Positions 60,258-64,000 of a DNA stretch of 64,000 nucleotides are shown here, one piece after another. The DNA is taken from contig JAQWZF010000023.1 of assembly GCA_029253585.1 (NCBI GenBank), positions 248,001 to 312,000 on the forward strand, in the 5' to 3' direction. The translations under genes and the position numbers were made by a program. The notes under the pieces were generated by a model. That model did no database searches. It was not told where the DNA came from and saw nothing but the letters and a program-made list of their open reading frames with translations. The stretch comes from Gammaproteobacteria bacterium. Its GTDB lineage: Bacteria > Pseudomonadota > Gammaproteobacteria > Pseudomonadales > Pseudohongiellaceae. Numbering within the stretch: position 1 is the stretch's first letter; each line of letters begins with the position of its first letter.

Positions 60258-60434
60258 ATGGCAAATAAATCAAAAAAAGACGCAGCGGTAAGTAATCGCG
60301 CCGATCTAGCAGAACACGTAGACGCATTCCTAAAGGGCGGCGGTAAAGTTCAGCAAATTCCTTCAGGTGTCAGCGGTCAAACATCGACCAGTGGCCCTCG
60401 GCAGATAGTGCTTAGCCACAAAACCAGCTCCTAA
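60258..60434 (+). CDS. Small SutA-like transcription-factor-like protein
   Basis: A 58-residue basic/polar protein: MANKSKKDAAVSNRADLAEHVDAFLKGGGKVQQI, then a Ser/Gly/Gln-rich tail. The pattern R-x-x-L-A-x-x-x-x-x-F-L-x-x-G-G-K-V-Q-x-I is shared with the conserved core of SutA, a small disordered RNA-polymerase-binding regulator of slow-growing Pseudomonas. SutA itself has a much longer acidic N-terminus, missing here, so the relationship is partial. It has its own -10 box. Confidence 0.6.
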   Translation: MANKSKKDAAVSNRADLAEHVDAFLKGGGKVQQIPSGVSGQTSTSGPRQIVLSHKTSS

Positions 60435-60506
60435 GACTAAAACCTCCACAACTACCCGCCGCGATGGTGCCAGAGCGCTCCATTGTGGCACTGCGGCGTC
60501 TGCAGA

Positions 60507-61345
60507 TTAGAGCTGATTGACCTCATAGCCCTTTTGCGCGAGTAAATCCAGCAGTCCATTCTCACCCACAATATGCGCCGCACCTACGTGAACAAACTCG
60601 GTGTCAGCATTCTGTCGATCTGTGGAATCCACTTCAGGTTTCGCTGATACAAAAGCGCATCATAGAGCTCCGGCGCTTCGGCCATCATATCTTCCACAAA
60701 CTACTCGGAAAGACCTGCCGCATCACCGGAACGCCAGACTCCTATCATGCTTTCCATAGCGTCACCGGTCTCTTCGAGGCCTTTCAATGAAAGCAGAATG
60801 AATTCGCTTTCGTTGCCCTCTCCCATTGCCGAAATGAAGCCTATCTGTTCCTGAGCGGTCTCTAATTGTCCCTCTGCTTTTCCGTCTCCCAGTGACCGAG
60901 TGTGAAAAAATGCATCTACATCCTGAGGCGTAAAACCCATGCTCTGAAATACCAATATCTGAAGCGTGCTCATCAAAAGGCCAAGTTAGAATTTCTCCAA
61001 CATGGCGATAGGCAAGCCAGCCGTAGCCGTATAGGCCTCGTCTCTTAGAACTGTTCGCAGCGATCTCTCCCCACTAGAGGTTAGCTGCTGCAACATCTGA
61101 GCCTGTACAGACAAGACATTCATCGAACCGATGTCGGTTTTGAAGATCAGCTCCGAGCTGGCCTGATAGGCCTCCTCGAATTCGCCTGGCAAGGGATAGT
61201 CTCCCGGACGTAGCAGGTGTACCGTTCCACCAAGGTAAAGGATGTTATCGGCCGAGCGCACTGACCAAACAGAGGTGTCTGCCAGCGCCTGGGATGTGCC
61301 TAGTAGTAGCACACAAACAAGAACAGCACAGGATCGAAGTTCCAT
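60507..61345 (-). pseudogene. Broken TraB/GumN family gene
   Basis: From ATG 61345 a signal peptide (LRSCAVLVCVLLLGTSQALA) and SADNILYLGGTVHLLRPGDYPLP begin a normal TraB/GumN protein. The frame meets TAA at 60988-60986 (within a probable FK-GLL position), continues to TAG at 60703-60701 (LSE*FVEDMMAEAPELYDALLYQRN), then shifts one base near 60620, with DTEFVHVGAAHIVGENGLLDLLAQKGYEVNQL to TAA 60509-60507. Three lesions make it a pseudogene. Intact members are about 280-300 residues. Confidence 0.88.
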
Positions 61346-61511
61346 TCTAATTAGATTTCCATTCTGGGCTCCTCGAAGCAAAATAATTCAACAACAGTGC
61401 CAGCCAATGACCAGGCTTTCTCTAGACTTGTTTTACACGACTACTCGTTAAAGGTAGCATGCCCGCAACATCCGTAAAAGCGAATCACTTCCACAAGCCG
61501 ATAAAGTATTT

Positions 61512-61871
61512 ATGTCAAAACTAGTATTCAGGCTGCGCAACGTTCTCGAAGATGAAGCCCAAGACGTACGTGAAATTTTGGAGAATAATGGCATAGGCTA
61601 TTTTGAAACCTCGGCCGGTAACTGGGGCATTTCCTTGCCTGCTATTTGGATAAACGAGACAGAAGAATTTGATCAGGCGCGCCAACTCATTGACGAGTAT
61701 CAGCTTGAGCGCACAGAACGTTTGCGAAGAGAATATCAAGAAAAAAAGGCGAAGGGCGAAATAAAAACACTTTGGCATAGCCTCAAGGAAAGCCCGGTAA
61801 AGTTCATAGCCTTTACCACACTAATCGCGGCAGTACTCTATGTCTGGGCGCAGGCCTTCGTGTTATTTTGA
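61512..61871 (+). CDS. DUF6164-like small membrane protein
   Basis: A 119-residue protein: an N-terminal soluble domain (residues 1-55; LVFRLRNVLEDEAQDVREILENNGIGYFETSAGNWG), a charged helical linker (about 60-85) and a C-terminal membrane segment (about 95-117). The soluble part resembles DUF2007/DUF6164 domains, with few known roles. Intact, with a candidate promoter TTTACA/TAGCAT upstream. Confidence 0.7.
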   Translation: MSKLVFRLRNVLEDEAQDVREILENNGIGYFETSAGNWGISLPAIWINETEEFDQARQLIDEYQLERTERLRREYQEKKAKGEIKTLWHSLKESPVKFIAFTTLIAAVLYVWAQAFVLF

Positions 61872-61910
61872 GCTATTGCGGTATTTGGCTGAGAGTTATC
61901 TTGCTCAGGG

Positions 61911-62284
61911 CTAGGCGAGATTTCCATACTCATCAAGCTCGGCGCTTTTACAAAGCTGAGATGTGACGTCTGTATCGAAATCGAGATCATCCTCTGGAGG
62001 CGATCAAATATCTTCGCAACTCTCGATGAATTCCAGGCCAATGTTTCGTTTGTCGACACGCGTAACTTGCACGGGTAATGCGGGCATTGATTCGTCCCAA
62101 CCCTCACCACGAATTTTGACATCCAGCTCCATCATGACAAAGAACTTCAGATCTTCGTCCAACTTGATCGATACGCCACTTACAGACATATCCTGAATAT
62201 CGCAGGTAGTCGTGCCTAGTAGTGGATGGCTAAGGCTAGCCAAAAATCCACCTCCACCAGTTTATGTCGTCTTCTTTTCCTCAT
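61911..62284 (-). pseudogene. Frameshifted PilZ-domain gene
   Basis: ATG 62284 begins MRKRRRHKLVEVDF, the R-x-x-x-R motif for cyclic-di-GMP, then goes out of frame at a run of five Ts near 62250-62254. One extra base would join it to LASLSHPLLGTTTCDIQDMSVSGVSIKLDEDLKFF, which carries the D-x-S-x-x-G PilZ motif. That frame stops at TGA 62006-62004 but is open for 30 more codons (SPPEDDLDFDTDVTSQLC) to TAG 61913-61911, suggesting a second lesion. Confidence 0.8.
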
Positions 62285-62586
62285 AGCCTCATACTCGTGT
62301 TACATACTTTAGTACGATTTCTCAGTACTGATTGTAATTTACCTGTGAAGGCAATTGAATTCGCGGTTCTTGATTAAAAATCCAACTATGTAATCTGGCG
62401 CGCAACTCTACACACAATTCGCCTAAATTTCCTACTTACTCGAAAGGGGTTCTCAGCTTTCTGGAGCAGTTAAACCCTATGTAGGATATCGAGCCTTGCT
62501 CTAGCCATGAATTCCATGAGTCAGATCTAGGCAAAGACCGACCAACTTTTACTAGCCTGCCGCTTACCCTACAACTACTTCTGTGC
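62285..62586. other. Intergenic stretch without a visible gene
   Basis: About 300 bases of AT-rich sequence between the PilZ pseudogene and the candidate RNA. I find no coding frame, repeat or promoter of note. Confidence 0.6.
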
Positions 62587-62615
62587 TTTACAGTTCCGAG
62601 AATGTGTTATATAAA
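62587..62615 (+). promoter_or_regulatory. Near-consensus sigma-70 promoter of a candidate RNA
   Basis: TTTACA (62587-62592), exactly 17 bases, then TATAAA (62610-62615). Each hexamer matches consensus at 5 of 6 positions. Expected start near 62622. The best-matching promoter I noted in the window. Confidence 0.75.
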
Positions 62616-62621
62616 ATCATC

Positions 62622-62863
62622 AGGCATTTGTTAGTAGTTCTAACAGGGGGGATTTGCTAACAATACTTGGCTACCCTGGCATTAAAAGGAGGTGATCCCA
62701 TCAATAGTCAATCTATTAAGGGAGCCTCCAGTTACTCTATCTAGGTTGTTTGCATAAGACTTACTCGGGTAATTGGAGGGGTTTCGCTGAAGCAATTCAC
62801 GATTCCTTTGCTCCCATAAGTAGTAAATCCCGCTATCGCGTTCAGTGATAGCGGGATTTTTTT
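62622..62863 (+). ncRNA. Candidate structured noncoding RNA, about 240 nt
   Basis: Between the promoter at 62587 and the terminator at 62825-62863 no convincing coding frame exists, but several stems do. TTGTTAG (62628-62634) can pair with CTAACAA (62657-62663), or GTTAG (62630-62634) with CTAAC at 62640-62644, so the two folds compete. A second structure pairs GGAGG (62688-62692) with CCTCC (62725-62729), TCCC (62696-62699) with GGGA (62720-62723) and AATAG (62703-62707) with CTATT (62713-62717). The motif AAGGAGGTGATCC (62686-62698) equals the complement of the 16S rRNA 3' end and lies in that stem. Several GGA motifs could bind CsrA/RsmA. It matches no RNA family I know. Confidence 0.65.
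62825..62863 (+). terminator. Intrinsic terminator of the candidate RNA
   Basis: AAATCCCGCTATCGC (62825-62839) pairs with GTGATAGCGGGATTT (62845-62859), a 15-bp stem with one G-T pair and a 5-base loop, followed by seven Ts (62857-62863). Oriented for plus-strand transcription. The strongest terminator I found in the window. Confidence 0.93.
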
Positions 62864-62888
62864 AAAGAACAGAGGTTTCCTCACTAAG

Positions 62889-64000
62889 CTATCGACTGCC
62901 CAAGTAACTACGCAGCGGTGGTGGAAAATTTTTCTTGATCAATGCCTGCCGCAAATTCCATTGCTCGGCCGGATCAACTTCCCTAAGAAAACTCACCTTA
63001 TCTGATTCCAATACAGCTATCGGAATTCCATTCTCATAGAGCACTCGGTTCTTACTAAGCCTCGACAACTTCCGATTGGGCAGTAGTAGATTGAGAAGGT
63101 TGAGCGGATCGACAGCACTGAGACTGTAATAGTTTACTTTGCTCTCATCGCTGCGCATCTTGAACTTGCGCAGAGCATCAACAGTCTCAGGGAAAGCAAA
63201 CTGCTCACCACCAACTCCGGCTACAAAGCGACCACCGCGAATGCTCCCCCGCAATTCCATCTTACGCAGCGCTGCCAGCAATACTCTCCACGGTGGAGCA
63301 AACAGTTCTCTCTCTAATAGGCCGCGGAACAAGACTCCCCAACGCTGAAGATAAATGCCTATGAGACGCTCCAGTTGATCTGCATCGAGAACATCCCAAT
63401 GCCAAGTGTTGCCTGTCGATAAACTTTGTCGATTATCCGTTTCCAGAAGACTCCACCTGCCAGCATCCTCGACACCGAACATAGCCTTGCGTCCACGCCT
63501 CTTATGCGTACTAGGCTTCTTTTTATTGGGAGTAAGCAAGGCGCGCAAGCCGGTAAAGCTATCACTGGTTATTCTGGCGCTCGAAACCAGTTCGGCGAGA
63601 CCTTGTTCCAGCTGTGCTTTGAGCAGGCCAGTGCGCTGTTGAATCTGGTCGAAGAAGCTGGCGCCGTTACTGGCTAAATCCAATTCAATTCTCTTTGCCA
63701 GCTCACTGATAGGCGCAACATCTTCATTAGCCTGTGCCGCAGAAAGCGCCTTCCATATATCCAAGTTGGCGCGGCTGACAATTGATATAGGTGTTGACTT
63801 GATCGGGCCAGATGATTTCGAAGACTTTACCTCTTTGCGTAGCTGCATACGTAATGACGGATTCGGCAATGAGTAACGACCCCACACTATCCTGCCGCTG
63901 ATACACATTACATCCAGCCAACTCGGGTCGTAGTTGGCGACCCTCACCGGATAGAGGTCTGCCTCCCAACTCGCAGCGGGTGCCGCTATGCCATCCAATA
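62889..64000 (-). CDS. Lhr-type ATP-dependent helicase, C-terminal part (start outside window)
   Basis: At least 369 residues of the C-terminal part of a large DEAD/DEAH helicase-related protein. ISGRIVWGRYS is the Lhr winged-helix motif (usually W-G-R-L), LLERELFAPPWRVLLAALRKMELRGSIRGGRFVAGVGGEQFAFPE is conserved in the Lhr core, and LLPNRKLSRLSKNRVLYENGIPIAVLE is near the C-terminus. The helicase motor would lie upstream, beyond the window. Lhr proteins act in DNA repair. It ends 26 bases after the convergent candidate-RNA terminator. Confidence 0.87.
   Translation of the reverse strand, partial: LDGIAAPAASWEADLYPVRVANYDPSWLDVMCISGRIVWGRYSLPNPSLRMQLRKEVKSSKSSGPIKSTPISIVSRANLDIWKALSAAQANEDVAPISELAKRIELDLASNGASFFDQIQQRTGLLKAQLEQGLAELVSSARITSDSFTGLRALLTPNKKKPSTHKRRGRKAMFGVEDAGRWSLLETDNRQSLSTGNTWHWDVLDADQLERLIGIYLQRWGVLFRGLLERELFAPPWRVLLAALRKMELRGSIRGGRFVAGVGGEQFAFPETVDALRKFKMRSDESKVNYYSLSAVDPLNLLNLLLPNRKLSRLSKNRVLYENGIPIAVLESDKVSFLREVDPAEQWNLRQALIKKNFPPPLRSYLGSR

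Noticed and set aside
62686-62698. The AAGGAGGTGATCC motif as a fragment of an inverted 16S rRNA gene
   Set aside because: Only 13 bases match; the flanking bases do not continue into 16S sequence on either side.
62667-62744. A 25-residue frame inside the candidate RNA (TTG start, MATLALKGGDPINSQSIKGA)
   Set aside because: It uses a weak TTG start with a G-run about 15 bases away, has no neighbour suggesting a peptide system, and overlaps the paired SD-like stem. Kept only as an alternative explanation.

Overview
The window is a chromosome segment from a gammaproteobacterium. Nearly every recognisable protein is a gammaproteobacterial housekeeping protein, and two long blocks keep a gene order familiar from Pseudomonas and its marine relatives: hemB-trxA-rho-ubiD, hemCDXY/argH and lptM-lysA-dapF-DUF484 in the first, and gshB-tonB-algH-ruvX, pilT/yggS-proC-yggT-yggU-metX-metW-rdgB-hemW, then lgt-thyA-folA and rppH-ptsP in the second. 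Base composition looks moderate, about half G+C by eye. I see no phage, insertion sequence, CRISPR array, rRNA or tRNA. I cannot name a genus from the sequence alone.

Layout. 1-5 kb: the end of hemB, then trxA, rho with a long C-rich leader, ubiD and a META-domain protein. 5-15 kb: the haem operon hemC-hemD-hemX-hemY (minus strand), ridA-argH, a DegS-like protease and an ABC-F ATPase. 15-21 kb: an OmpR-type two-component pair facing a GldA/GldF/GldG-type ABC transporter. 21-27 kb: lptM, lysA, dapF, DUF484, then two glycosyltransferases and a membrane protein. 27-45 kb: gshB to ruvX, a dead pilT, yggS to argA, folA-thyA-lgt, and a run of three consecutive dead genes (PaiB-like, encapsulated-ferritin-like, beta-carbonic anhydrase). 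45-54 kb: ptsP, rppH, a HAD phosphatase, imelysin, GcvR, DNA polymerase II and a molybdopterin sulfite-oxidase-like enzyme. 54-64 kb: small regulators, a SlyD-type isomerase, five more broken genes, a candidate noncoding RNA and the C-terminal part of an Lhr-type helicase.

Two things stand out. First, at least ten genes are broken by premature stops and/or single-base deletions, and their homologous reading frames continue on the far side of each lesion: pilT, yggU, paiB, an EncFtn-like ferritin, a beta-carbonic anhydrase, an SRPBCC protein, a 711-codon gene of unknown function, a 309-codon gene of unknown function, a TraB/GumN gene and a PilZ gene. Core metabolic genes beside them are intact, even across homopolymers of 7-8 bases. 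This looks like recent gene loss focused on accessory functions (twitching motility, iron storage, CO2 handling, PilZ signalling), though sequencing error at some homopolymers cannot be excluded. Second, 62587-62863 has a near-consensus promoter, several internal stems (one of them hiding a 13-base match to the complement of the 16S rRNA 3' end) and a textbook intrinsic terminator, but no convincing open frame. It is the best candidate here for an undescribed RNA.

Functional links: tetrapyrrole synthesis is well represented (hemB, hemCDXY, hemW), as are lysine/peptidoglycan precursors (lysA, dapF), arginine (argH, argE, argA), methionine (metX, metW), proline (proC), folate/thymidylate (folA, thyA) and glutathione (gshB). 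All are consistent with a prototrophic or nearly prototrophic cell despite the gene decay.
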